A stretch of DNA of 64,000 nucleotides from Prevotella sp. (GCA_017557185.1 JAFZAP010000019.1:1-64000), one strand, 5' to 3'; shown: positions 1-8,353, counted from the stretch's first letter. The notes: generated by a model not told the origin, from the sequence alone. Numbers and translations are program-made.

Positions 1-48
1 GTCATCTAGAGTTTCCCTCTCCAGCAGGCCGGTTCCTCCTTCTTACAA

Positions 49-56
49 CAAAGGTA
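49..56 (-). promoter_or_regulatory. Bacteroidota -7 promoter element, leftward
   Basis: Read on the minus strand this is TACCTTTG, a match to the Bacteroidota -7 consensus TAnnTTTG. It would drive a transcript leftwards out of the window, so positions 1-42 are probably the 5' leader of a gene that lies outside. No -33 element was confirmed. Confidence 0.5.
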
Positions 57-118
57 CGGAATCGAGCCTGACTAAGCAAAAGAAATCCTATCTTTTTCTT
101 AGACGCTACAAACTTAGA

Positions 119-141
119 GCGTCATCAGTGGAATCTGTGGG
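119..141. repeat. 23-bp dispersed repeat, inverted copy at 59359-59381
   Basis: These 23 bases, containing the string CAGTGGAATCTGTGGG, recur exactly in inverted orientation at 59359-59381. A diverged relative (ATCCGTGGAGAAACTG) is seen near 59730. It lies in gene-free sequence and has no visible coding role. Confidence 0.6.
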
Positions 142-251
142 GAAATATTATTCACTTTTCACTGTTCACTTCGCGCTTGCGCGGAGGTTATATTATTTAT
201 CTTTAACAAATTTTAAGGGGGGGGTAATAATGACAATCCCGATTTTTTTTG

Positions 252-433
252 TAATTTTGCACACGAAAAGCAAGCGAAGTCCCCGTTCCGCCTTTTCACC
301 CCCTTCCTTCTCAGGAAAGAGGCGAAAGATTGCGTGAGGCACCATATTGAAGTAAGACGCTCATAATCGATCTTAGTAAACAACAAATAGTCTTATTTCA
401 CCCAGCCTGAGTCGAGAGACTCGGGCTTTTTCT
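252..433 (+). ncRNA. Candidate small non-coding RNA 1 with its own promoter and terminator
   Basis: A TAATTTTG -7 element at 252-259 is followed about 145 bases later by a strong intrinsic terminator at 405-433 (8-9 bp GC-rich stem, GAGA loop, then TTTTT). The interval has no convincing ORF. It contains the string CATATTGAA, which also occurs in the second candidate RNA at about 950. The expected transcript is about 165 nt. The family was not identified; 6S RNA is one possibility to test. Promoter and terminator are seen; RNA function is inference. Confidence 0.45.
405..433 (+). terminator. Intrinsic terminator of candidate RNA 1
   Basis: GCCTGAGTC, a GAGA loop and GACTCGGGC form a near-perfect hairpin directly followed by TTTTT. 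No protein gene ends just upstream, so it most simply ends the short transcript starting near 265. Confidence 0.75.
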
Positions 434-543
434 TGTCTGCACGTGCAATATATCTTTAATACCTATTAACATTCCAATTCAACCCGTTTTTGCACACGTT
501 TGCCCAAAAGCCATTATATTTGGACACTGCGCAACCCAGAAGA

Positions 544-608
544 GTTGCACCCGCTGCACCGGCTACACCGAGCCTACCCCCAGCCCCTCCCTGAAGGGAA
601 GGGAGTGA
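544..608. repeat. Dispersed repeat: GTTGCACC-type element joined to a GC-rich palindrome
   Basis: Positions 544-569 carry a GTTGCACCCGCTGCACCGGC element whose inverted near-copy forms the last codons of the McrC-like gene (about 7935-7965). Directly after it, 571-608 is a copy of the GC-rich REP-like palindrome (CCCCCAGCCCCTCCC, short loop, GGGAAGGGAG) found about 15 times in the window. Together they mark the left side of the restriction-modification locus. Confidence 0.6.
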
Positions 609-628
609 AAGAGCACTTGTTTTTGGTC

Positions 629-716
629 AGAACTCTATGCTTTTCGCATCAAAACTCAATGCTTTGCAAGTGACAACCCATAGAGTTCTGAAATTCAACT
701 CATAGCGGGTGCAGCA
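629..716. repeat. 22-bp-period degenerate array, locus 1
   Basis: Four units start at 629, 651, 673 and 695, spaced exactly 22 bp. Shared bases are AACTC(T/A)ATG or the complementary CATAGAGTT. Read on the minus strand the units match the AAAGCATAG units of the arrays at 8072 and 59816, so this is the same family in reverse orientation. No ORF covers it. Confidence 0.6.
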
Positions 717-883
717 AACAACTGGCTGCAAAAGGGAAAGCAAAAAAAAAAGAGAAGGAAATAAAATAGTTTCAAGTATATTGTTCCTAGTTCCGAGTTA
801 CTAGTTTCTAGTGTATGGCACCAAAGACTACACAGGCTGATATTTTTTTTGACTTGAAACTTGGAACTTTAAACTATTATTTG

Positions 884-1220
884 TATATTTGCAGCTGCTA
901 TCCGCCCTATGCGGCTGTGATGTCCTTTGAGAAGGTCAGAGCCGATGGGAGGAGCACTACATATTGAAAGGCGTTACTGACGCTTTGTTTTTGGTCTTCG
1001 AAACTTCCACTATCGAATACAGGACAAGAACATTGCAGATGTGACTCCACGGGGTGTATTATATACTCTCCGTAGTGTGCTGCGAGGGTCTAGTATCCTC
1101 AACGCACACTTTACGGGTGTTTATATACTCCAACGTGGGTGTTTACTCTGTCTGTTTTCCTGTAAGGCTGTGGAAGGCCACGAAGACGAACGGACGGAAG
1201 TTAAGCACCCACTTTTTTTA
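884..1220 (+). ncRNA. Candidate structured non-coding RNA 2 (about 320 nt)
   Basis: A TATATTTG -7 element at 884-891, with TTGG about 20 bp upstream (861-864), begins a transcript expected near 898. It ends in a very long hairpin at 1135-1212: GTGGGTG and TAAGCACCCAC close the stem, and a U-G-rich inner stem follows; seven T residues come next. A second stem lies around 1067-1120 (CCGTA...GTGTGC pairing with GCACAC...TACGG). No credible protein is encoded. RNase P, tmRNA and SRP signature motifs were not seen. The Bacteroidales-1/6S-like class is the first thing to test. It lies just upstream of the restriction-modification operon, so a leader or regulatory role is also possible. Confidence 0.5.
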
Positions 1221-1348
1221 TGTAGTCAATATGTGAAACAGAAATGATTCCATCTTGGTGCTTGATGGATATGCTTTGTAAGGTGCCATGAAAGAATCAA
1301 ATAGACGTAAGCACTTCACAACTCTTATTAGGTGACTGTCTGAAAGTC

Positions 1349-2026
1349 ATGAAACAGCTTCCAGACAGTAGTGTGGATTGTATCATAACAGATCCTCCTT
1401 ACAATCTTGGACAATTTATGCATGACAGGAATACAAATCTTGTCAAGATGAGAGCCAACCAGTTTGCATATGCCGGTTGGGATAATCTTGATTATAAGGA
1501 ATGGAGAAAGTCTATGAAGAAGTTTCTTGTGGAATGTTCACGCGTATTGAAAAATGGTGGGGCTTTAATAGTTTTCATGGCAGTTATAAAAGTCTCGGAT
1601 ATTGTAAAACTCACCAATGGAACCAAACTATACTACAAAACAACAGGTGTTTGGCATAAGACTAATCCTATGCCAAGAAATATGAACATCCACTTTGTTA
1701 ACTCTACGGAATCTTGGATTTATTTTGTCAACAATGACACCTCTGGCACTTTCAACAACGAAGGAAAAGTAGTTCACGATTACCTTGAATCTCCTGTGTG
1801 TCCACTTTCGGAAAAGAAACATGGCAAACACCCAACCCAAAAGCCGCTATCTATCATGAAGCGACTGATAGAACTGGTAACAAATCCCAAGGATATTATA
1901 CTTGACCCTTTCATGGGAAGCGGATCTACCTGTGTTGCTGCTGCAGTTTTGGGAAGGAATTATTTGGGAATCGAACTGGACGAGAAATATCTTAATATAG
2001 CGAAAGCTAGAATAGAAGAAATATGA
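1349..2026 (+). CDS. DNA amino-methyltransferase, DPPY (beta) class; start region apparently frameshifted
   Basis: Methylates an exocyclic amino group, most likely adenine N6, as the modification arm of the operon. TDPPYN (motif IV) is near the N-terminus and DPFMGSGST (motif I, S-adenosylmethionine binding) near the C-terminus, the beta-class order seen in HinfI-like enzymes. The ATG at 1349 is probably not the true start: the same frame is open back to 1292 and encodes QLLLGDCLKV, the conserved segment that precedes the family's DPPY motif, but it offers no ATG, GTG or TTG. An ATG with AAGG upstream lies at 1288 in another frame; one base fewer in the AAA at 1291-1293 would join the two. 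It may be a real frameshift, a sequencing error or an unusual start. The stop overlaps the next start (ATGATG). Confidence 0.85.
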   Translation: MKQLPDSSVDCIITDPPYNLGQFMHDRNTNLVKMRANQFAYAGWDNLDYKEWRKSMKKFLVECSRVLKNGGALIVFMAVIKVSDIVKLTNGTKLYYKTTGVWHKTNPMPRNMNIHFVNSTESWIYFVNNDTSGTFNNEGKVVHDYLESPVCPLSEKKHGKHPTQKPLSIMKRLIELVTNPKDIILDPFMGSGSTCVAAAVLGRNYLGIELDEKYLNIAKARIEEI

Positions 2027-3075
2027 TGAAGATTGGAGATTTGTTTGCAGGAGTCGGCGGAATGTCCCAAGGTTTCAAAATGGCAGGAGATTTTGAAATT
2101 GCCTTTGCCGTTGAATACGACAAAGACATTGCAGCTGCATATAAGAATAATCATTCCGAAACAGATGTCTATGCAAAAGACATAAGAGATATTAATGTGA
2201 AAGATTTACATAAAAAGCACCCTACAATAGACGTAATTATCGGTGGTCCCCCTTGCCAGGGGTTCTCGCAAAAGGGCAAACGCCTAAGTCTTAATGACCC
2301 GAGGAATTATCTCTTTCAACAATTTGTGAGGTTCGTGGATGAGTTTAGACCAAAGTACTTTGTTTTGGAGAACGTGCCTACAATTGTAACCACTGCTAAT
2401 GGATTCTTTAAAGACCAAATAGTTGAAGCATTCAACAGGTTAGGCTATGATGTAACTTATGGCGTGCTTTGTGCTGCCGATTTTGGTGTGCCACAGGATA
2501 GGCATCGTGCCGTTTTCCTTGGACAATTGGGCAAGTTGCAGGTTTCACTTCCAAAACCATCAGACAAAAGAACAACTATCAAAGAAGCTATATATGATTT
2601 GCCTTTCATCGCTTCAGGTGAAGGCAACGAAGAAATGGATTACGACAAGCCAGCTACGTCTGACTATCAGAAGATAATGCGAAAAAATAGCAAGACTCTC
2701 TTTAATCATTCAGCAACCAAACATAATGCCTCTGCTTTACGAAGATTGTCAATGATTCCCAAAGGTGCAGGAAAAGAAGTGTTGCCACCAGAAGAACGGA
2801 CAAAATCAATATATAGCGGAACTTGGTCAAGAATGATAGAGGATGACATTTCTGTTACTATAACAACGAGATACGATACACCTTCTTCAGGAAGGTTTAC
2901 TCATCCTATCTTGGACAGATGTATAACAACAAGGGAAGCGGCTAGAATCCAATCCTTCCCTGATACCTTCAAGTTCTATGGCACTAAGACTTGTCAAATG
3001 AAGCAGGTTGGCAATGCCGTTCCTCCATTATTAGCTAAAGCAATCGCAGAACAAATAAAAAACAATGAAATATGA
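2023..3075 (+). CDS. DNA C5-cytosine methyltransferase
   Basis: Transfers a methyl group to C5 of cytosine in a specific DNA sequence. At 350 aa it has the normal length and all key motifs: DLFAGVGGMSQGF (motif I, cofactor), GGPPCQGFSQ (motif IV with the catalytic Cys), ENVP (motif VI), QDRHRAVFLG (motif VIII), TTREAARIQSFP (motif IX region) and QVGNAVPP (motif X). The variable stretch at about residues 190-290 should be the target-recognition domain. Start could be ATG 2023 or 2026; the latter gives MKIGDLFAG. Its stop overlaps the start of the McrB-like gene in an ATGA junction, which argues for translational coupling within one restriction-modification operon. Confidence 0.95.
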   Translation: MMKIGDLFAGVGGMSQGFKMAGDFEIAFAVEYDKDIAAAYKNNHSETDVYAKDIRDINVKDLHKKHPTIDVIIGGPPCQGFSQKGKRLSLNDPRNYLFQQFVRFVDEFRPKYFVLENVPTIVTTANGFFKDQIVEAFNRLGYDVTYGVLCAADFGVPQDRHRAVFLGQLGKLQVSLPKPSDKRTTIKEAIYDLPFIASGEGNEEMDYDKPATSDYQKIMRKNSKTLFNHSATKHNASALRRLSMIPKGAGKEVLPPEERTKSIYSGTWSRMIEDDISVTITTRYDTPSSGRFTHPILDRCITTREAARIQSFPDTFKFYGTKTCQMKQVGNAVPPLLAKAIAEQIKNNEI

Positions 3076-5120
3076 ACTATCCAAAACAAATTAAAGCAAG
3101 GAGGAAGATTGATGCTTTGACAGGCATAAAATCTTCATTAGATCAAATTCGTTCAGTTATCGCATTAGTGTACTTGTTATACGTTGCCAACGGACGAAAG
3201 TCATTAGTAAAATATTGCATACCAAATGGTAATAAAATTATAATTGCGCCAAACTTGCTAAAAGCAATAGAGAATTATCTTGGGCGTGGCAATTTAGAAA
3301 GCACGATAAATGGCAACCCACTTATTACAAATCAATACGAGCCTCTTTATGTGGGAGTTTCATTGCTAATGAAACTGGGCTACTTAAAGATGGAGGGCAA
3401 ACAGAATACAGCAGAGCGTACAGGAGGTGTTCGCTTTCCTAAACAACTATACTTTGCCAATAACACCTTTGTGTTGGATCTTATTTTAAAAGGATTTTCT
3501 GAAGAAGTAAGAAAGACATCATTATATGAATGGTTGCGTAACACTAAAGCTTCGGATAGAGATTTTGAGGAAAGAGTCTGTATGTTCTTGTCAACTTGTA
3601 CTATCTTTACTCAATTTAAACTGCGCGACAATAACAATAATGAAATATTCTTCCAGACAGAAGGAATTTACAAAGTATTAACTCAAAATGAAGAAGTCCT
3701 TTTTTCTGATAGCCATGAATTCGTTGGCCCAACACGAATATACAATAACGTCTTGAAAGAGAACCTAGAACCTTGGATAGGAATTAAAAAAGCAGTCTTA
3801 AATCTTAAAGGGAAAGATATGCCAGATGCAAAATCTATGTGCGGTATGTTTTCTACGACGTTAGATATTTATAACGTAAATGATGATTCGAGTCAGGTGG
3901 GCAACAATATAGAGGAAGATTATTATAATGAAGAAACAGATTCAGAAGTAGCAATTCAAAATTACACATATTTCCGTCCCTTCATCACCGCCATCAAATC
4001 TAAGCCATTCCTCCTGCTTGCTGGTATCTCTGGTACTGGTAAATCTAGAATTGTTCGTGAGTTAGCTCATGCTTGTTGGGAAAAAGGAACTAAAGAATAC
4101 AATGACCCCAAGCCAAGGAACTTTGAGATGATTCAGGTAAAGCCGAACTGGCACGATTCAAGCGAGCTGATTGGGTATGTGAGTCGTGTTAGTGGAGAAC
4201 CAATATATGTAGCAGGAGATTTTCTCAAGTTTGTTGCGAAAGCATGGGAAGAACCTGATTTGCCTTATTTCCTCTGTCTTGATGAGATGAACTTGGCTCC
4301 CGTAGAGCAATACTTTGCGGAATACCTGAGTGTGATAGAAAGTCGAAAAGCAGATAAAGATGGTGTTATTTTAACAGATCCTTTGTTGAAAACAGTCAGT
4401 TCGGAATGGTATTGGAATCTGTGCAGAGAATTGACTTCTGACGAGGATTTAAGAGAACAATTCCGTGACGAAGGAATAAGTATCCCTCAAAACCTTATCG
4501 TAATCGGCACAGTCAACATGGATGAAACCACATTCTCTTTTAGTCGTAAAGTACTTGACAGGGCAATGACCATTGAGATGAACGAGGTTGATTTGTCGGG
4601 AGGACTATACAAGCGCCACGAGGACATTGGTAAACTTGGAGCAGACGAACTAATAGGAACTACTGTCGAAGGTGTAGATGTTTATAATCAAAACAAAAGT
4701 ATATGTGATACAGCTATCAACTACCTCGAAAAAATAAACAAGGTGCTGGAAGGGACTTCTTTCAAGATTGCTTATCGTACTAGAAACGAGACTTTGCTTT
4801 ATGTAGTGAATAACTTGCCATATCGACAAGATGAGGATTTGGATGAAGATGAAGTACTCAAAGAAGAGTATGTTATTGCTCGAGCCTTGGACGAAATAAC
4901 AAATATGAAGATTTTATCGCGTATAGAGGGCGATGAGGCTAAGGTGAGCAAAGCATTCCTTGAAGAGTTGGGTAAGGTAATCAAGGAAGAATTGAAAGAA
5001 ATATCCAGCTGTACTTTTGACATAGAAGAAACTGATGATGCATATAAATCAGTCTCACTTGCAAAGTTGGATGAAATGAAGAAACGTCTCGATTCTGGAT
5101 ACACTAGTTTTTGGAGCTAA
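3072..5120 (+). CDS. McrB-like AAA+ NTPase (restriction motor subunit)
   Basis: 682 aa. The C-terminal half is an McrB-type AAA+ NTPase: Walker A GISGTGKS at about residues 318-325, Walker B LCLDEMN at about 402-408, and TVNMDETTFSFSRKVLDR from about 480, the McrB-type sensor segment. The N-terminal roughly 300 residues are not recognisable and presumably bind DNA; charged low-complexity linkers (EEDYYNEETDSE) precede the ATPase. In LlaJI- and BsuMI-type systems such a protein works with an McrC-like nuclease encoded downstream, cutting DNA that lacks the cognate methylation. Here that partner gene follows after one small ORF. Overlap with the upstream methyltransferase suggests co-expression. 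Biochemical specificity is inference. Confidence 0.88.
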   Translation: MNYPKQIKARRKIDALTGIKSSLDQIRSVIALVYLLYVANGRKSLVKYCIPNGNKIIIAPNLLKAIENYLGRGNLESTINGNPLITNQYEPLYVGVSLLMKLGYLKMEGKQNTAERTGGVRFPKQLYFANNTFVLDLILKGFSEEVRKTSLYEWLRNTKASDRDFEERVCMFLSTCTIFTQFKLRDNNNNEIFFQTEGIYKVLTQNEEVLFSDSHEFVGPTRIYNNVLKENLEPWIGIKKAVLNLKGKDMPDAKSMCGMFSTTLDIYNVNDDSSQVGNNIEEDYYNEETDSEVAIQNYTYFRPFITAIKSKPFLLLAGISGTGKSRIVRELAHACWEKGTKEYNDPKPRNFEMIQVKPNWHDSSELIGYVSRVSGEPIYVAGDFLKFVAKAWEEPDLPYFLCLDEMNLAPVEQYFAEYLSVIESRKADKDGVILTDPLLKTVSSEWYWNLCRELTSDEDLREQFRDEGISIPQNLIVIGTVNMDETTFSFSRKVLDRAMTIEMNEVDLSGGLYKRHEDIGKLGADELIGTTVEGVDVYNQNKSICDTAINYLEKINKVLEGTSFKIAYRTRNETLLYVVNNLPYRQDEDLDEDEVLKEEYVIARALDEITNMKILSRIEGDEAKVSKAFLEELGKVIKEELKEISSCTFDIEETDDAYKSVSLAKLDEMKKRLDSGYTSFWS

Positions 5121-5121
5121 T

Positions 5122-5754
5122 ATGATGAATAAAAGAAATATTACAAGATTCTTGTTGGCAACTGCCTTATTGGCTGTCCTTATTAGTGTATCTATTATTG
5201 TTGTCAAACACCAGAAGGAAAAAGAGACCGAACGGCGATTAGAGGCTCGTTTTGACAAGTTTATGGGGTATTACTATCCATATCTTAAGGAAATTTCTAA
5301 TGCTGCAAGAATTTATGAACGAATGCAGATTAGCTTGATGTATGACTACCTTACGAACCACAAGGGAAGATACATTTATGAAATCGTCAATTATCACGAT
5401 GGGGGGGCTTTCTCGATGAGCGAGGAATTTAAATTAGGACGTTTTTTAGATCAGTCATCAATGCTTTGTTTTGGTAGAGCTTCTGCACCAATAAACTCAG
5501 CTCCATTATCTAGGGAAAATGAAAAAATGCATTTTTATAAGATACTTGATACAACAAGCAAGTTGATTAAGGTTGATATATATGATGACAATATCGGATT
5601 AAATAAAACGGCAGAACAGACACGGGAGTTCTTAGATAGTTTAAACTTGGAAATCCAAAGTAATTTCCATAGCCTTGTCAAATACAGGGATTCAAGCGCC
5701 AAAATTGATCTGAACACAATCAGTGAGTCGGACTATGACATAAACAATTACTAA
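5122..5754 (+). CDS. Single-pass membrane protein of unknown function within the restriction operon
   Basis: 210 aa, starting one base after the McrB-like stop and ending two bases before the McrC-like start, so it is clearly part of the operon. Residues about 8-30 (FLLATALLAVLISVSIIVV) form one hydrophobic segment after a short basic N-terminus, then a charged, possibly coiled region (HQKEKETERRLEARFDKF). The remainder is soluble and mixed, most likely periplasmic by the positive-inside rule if the N-terminus stays in the cytoplasm, although the KHQKE flank also allows the opposite topology. I do not recognise the family. A membrane protein between McrB-like and McrC-like subunits is not part of the classic scheme; it might anchor the complex or sense phage entry, which is speculation. 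Confidence 0.7.
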   Translation: MMNKRNITRFLLATALLAVLISVSIIVVKHQKEKETERRLEARFDKFMGYYYPYLKEISNAARIYERMQISLMYDYLTNHKGRYIYEIVNYHDGGAFSMSEEFKLGRFLDQSSMLCFGRASAPINSAPLSRENEKMHFYKILDTTSKLIKVDIYDDNIGLNKTAEQTREFLDSLNLEIQSNFHSLVKYRDSSAKIDLNTISESDYDINNY

Positions 5755-5756
5755 CT

Positions 5757-7970
5757 ATGGAACTGCTGACGATACACCATGAGGACTTCACGATGTATGT
5801 GGAGTGCTCGAAGTATGAATCCATTTGGGGAAAGGCTGTAAGGAATGTGGGCAAAGAAAATCTGCTTACCACTTACACCTGGACAGATGGCGTAAAGTCA
5901 GCAACGATAAATGATGAGCCTATTGAAAACGGAGGACAGGCTAAAGCCGTTTTCTTCGATAATACAGAATATCCCATATGGGTAGAGTTTGGCTCACACG
6001 TCAGCAAGGCGCAGTTCGGTTCAATGCTTCAAACCGACAACGACCGATTTAGTTTCAGAGGACATACGTTGGCAGGATTTATCAACTATGGCAATGAAAT
6101 CGGCCGTAGTGAACTTCAGATTACATATAATATAGGTAAGGAGCAGAAGCTCTTCAAACTTGGTTACGAGGTGCTGAGCACCAAGCTGAACTACCACGAA
6201 CATTGGAAGAAGATTATCGAGGACATCGAGGCGGAATATCGTATGTTGTCACTCGATTACATGAAGCGCACGTTTCATGGTTTCTCGCCAGATACGAAGG
6301 GGGATACACCAGAACTGATATGGTGGAGCATCTTCGCTGGGGAACAAGAGAAGTTTGTGAAGGCTTGTCGCAGTATTATTGAACGACCACGTCACAGGTT
6401 GAGAGGCTATGAGGTGTATTTGAGAGCGGACAAGTTGAAGCGAGTGCCGACAAACATTGAAAACGAATTGGCTGAGCACAGACGTGAACAGGCTCATCTA
6501 TATCGAGTAGAGGAGCATATACAATCGAACGACACACAAGAAAACCGTTTCTTAAAATATGCGCTGAGTCAAATAGCCACGAAATACGAGATGCTGAAAA
6601 AACGCATCGAGGCCATCAAGAATACTTCGGCATCGCTGAAGCAGGAGATGGATGAGGTAGAAAAGACGCTGAAGCATCTGCAGCGGAATCCTTTCTTCCG
6701 TACTGTTGGCAAATTCAAAGGAATGAACCAAGAGAGCTTGGTTCTTCAGAAGGCAACAGGATATAGTCAGGTTTACCGAACATGGAACCTTCTGCGACGT
6801 GCATACTCCTTGAATGATGGTATCTATCGCCTACAATCAAAAGACATTGCTACTCTGTATGAGATATGGTGCTTCATTGAAGTCAGCCATATCGTGAAGG
6901 AACTACTTGGGGAAGAGGTCGATGTTGATCACCGTAACCGCATGGAGATGAGTGGTGTCTTCACATGGGAATTAGGCAAGGGAGAACACTCTCGAATACT
7001 TTTCCGAAAAGATGGCATTGAATTGGCGGAATTGGTCTATAATCCTAAGCATACAGACAAGGAGAACGACTCCATCAGTATGGAGCACCTTGTGGTGCCG
7101 ACTGTCGCACAAAAGCCTGATATAGTGTTGCAACTGACAAAGGACGACATCGAGAAAGGAATGAAGATGACTTACCTCTTCGATGCAAAATACCGCATCA
7201 ATGACAGAACAGATGCTGGCGTAGATACTCCTCCTGACGATGCCATCAACCAAATGCACCGCTATCGTGATGCCATATATTACAAGGACAATAAAGGTGG
7301 CGATACATCATTGAAGAAAGAAGTGATAGGCGGTTACATCTTGTTTCCGGGAAATGGAGACCCAACGGAAGTGGCAAGAGCAAAATTCCAACAATCACTT
7401 GACGAAGTTAATATCGGGGCCTTTCCACTGAGACCCAATGACGAGGAGAACAGGAAACTATTGGTGCATTTCATTAACGAACTGATAGACAAGGCTTCTA
7501 CAGAGATTCTCGAAGACACTATTCCTCAGAAGGGGTTGTACTATTCAACAGATGAACCCAAAAATGCTGTTTATATGATTCTCACTATTGACAAGGACGT
7601 AAACGATGATGAGAATGCCATTATGAATGGAACGGCAGAGTCAATCATCATGGGTAGAAAAGGAATGGAGGAAGCTAATGACATCCAAACGATTCGATAT
7701 ATAGCACCCATCATTCCTGGTGGTCATATAAAGGGTTACTATAAGGTGGCAAAAGCCAACTTAAAGCAAATTGAAGATTCCGATTATCCTATTCGAATCA
7801 AATTCGATGTTACTGAATGGCAACAATTGGAAAAACCAGCAAAGTTCGGTATGGTAAGAGCCGCCTATCGTGGTTTCTGTAAAACACGTGAAGAATTCTT
7901 CAAACTTTGTAAAGAGCAAGCCATTAATGTGACGGGTGTAGCCGGTGCTACGGGTGCAACTTGTTTTTGA
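5757..7970 (+). CDS. McrC-like restriction endonuclease subunit (DUF2357 plus PD-(D/E)xK nuclease)
   Basis: 737 aa. The N-terminal half resembles DUF2357 proteins and includes a coiled-coil stretch (about residues 240-310: EHRREQAHLYRVEEHI, then KRIEAIKNTSASLKQEMDEV). The nuclease core follows: KPDIVLQ with the acidic residue at about 454 and LFDAKYR with D475 and K477, the PD-(D/E)xK arrangement of the McrC/PDDEXK_7 group. It should cut DNA when driven by the McrB-like motor. The last residues (VTGVAGATGATCF) are encoded by an inverted near-copy of the repeat at 544-569, so the natural C-terminus was probably replaced or extended by a repeat. Base composition is AT-richer than the flanking core genes, consistent with horizontal acquisition. 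Confidence 0.85.
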   Translation: MELLTIHHEDFTMYVECSKYESIWGKAVRNVGKENLLTTYTWTDGVKSATINDEPIENGGQAKAVFFDNTEYPIWVEFGSHVSKAQFGSMLQTDNDRFSFRGHTLAGFINYGNEIGRSELQITYNIGKEQKLFKLGYEVLSTKLNYHEHWKKIIEDIEAEYRMLSLDYMKRTFHGFSPDTKGDTPELIWWSIFAGEQEKFVKACRSIIERPRHRLRGYEVYLRADKLKRVPTNIENELAEHRREQAHLYRVEEHIQSNDTQENRFLKYALSQIATKYEMLKKRIEAIKNTSASLKQEMDEVEKTLKHLQRNPFFRTVGKFKGMNQESLVLQKATGYSQVYRTWNLLRRAYSLNDGIYRLQSKDIATLYEIWCFIEVSHIVKELLGEEVDVDHRNRMEMSGVFTWELGKGEHSRILFRKDGIELAELVYNPKHTDKENDSISMEHLVVPTVAQKPDIVLQLTKDDIEKGMKMTYLFDAKYRINDRTDAGVDTPPDDAINQMHRYRDAIYYKDNKGGDTSLKKEVIGGYILFPGNGDPTEVARAKFQQSLDEVNIGAFPLRPNDEENRKLLVHFINELIDKASTEILEDTIPQKGLYYSTDEPKNAVYMILTIDKDVNDDENAIMNGTAESIIMGRKGMEEANDIQTIRYIAPIIPGGHIKGYYKVAKANLKQIEDSDYPIRIKFDVTEWQQLEKPAKFGMVRAAYRGFCKTREEFFKLCKEQAINVTGVAGATGATCF
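7935..7965. repeat. Inverted partner of the 544-569 repeat, inside the McrC-like stop region
   Basis: GGGTGTAGCCGGTGCTACGG with the following GTGCAACTTG matches the reverse complement of 544-569 at about 24 of 26 positions. The two copies enclose the whole restriction-modification locus (about 7.4 kb) in inverted orientation. The element may simply be a dispersed repeat; no target duplication was found. Confidence 0.5.
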
Positions 7971-8071
7971 TTAACATAGTGTCAAAATATAGTGGGTTTG
8001 GAGCAGACCACCAAAGAAACCGCAATTTCCAGCGAGTTAATGTTGGTTAATGTCATAACTCCCAGACTCTA

Positions 8072-8199
8072 AAAGCAATGGTCTAGACATACTAAAGCAT
8101 TGCTCCCAACATTCAAGAGCTATACTCTAGTTGTCCGAAAGCATTGCTCCAGCTGTTCGAGAGCATTGCTCCAGCTGTCTGAAAGCATAGATTCAAGGG
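8072..8199. repeat. 22-bp-period degenerate array, locus 2
   Basis: Units begin at 8072, 8094, 8116, 8138, 8160 and 8182, exactly 22 bp apart, each starting (A/G)(A/G)AGC(A/T)AT or a close variant. The best units contain AAAGCATTGCTCCAGCTG. The array lies between the convergent McrC-like and GH29 genes. The rest of 7971-8584 holds an AAAAGTGAAAAGTG-type repeat (about 8222-8250), a GC-rich palindrome (8318-8353) and an inverted-repeat element (8377-8522), with no gene. Confidence 0.75.
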
Positions 8200-8317
8200 C
8201 CCCGGCCGCGCAAGCGCGAAGAGAAAAGTTAAAAGTGAAAAGTGTAAGCGCCTATGTCGGTTAAAGCCACGCATCTAGCGTTGTTCCTTCGTTCTACCTC
8301 CATCTCCCTTATTGTTC

Positions 8318-8353
8318 CCCTCGCCCTTTGGAGAGGGGTTAGGGGTGAGGCCT
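8318..8353. repeat. GC-rich REP-like palindrome (solo copy)
   Basis: CCCCTCGCCCTTTGGAGAGG followed by GGTTAGGGGTGAGG. It has the same layout as the other copies: a pyrimidine arm, a short loop, a GGAGGGG-like arm, then a GGGGGTGGG-like tail. Confidence 0.55.

Noticed and set aside
1041..1247. Two short plus-strand open frames
   Set aside because: They lie within the highly structured RNA candidate, have no ribosome-binding site and encode unlikely compositions.
3072..7970. Type I restriction (HsdR/M/S) locus
   Set aside because: There is no HsdR helicase or HsdS specificity gene; the NTPase has McrB-type motifs and the nuclease is McrC-like.
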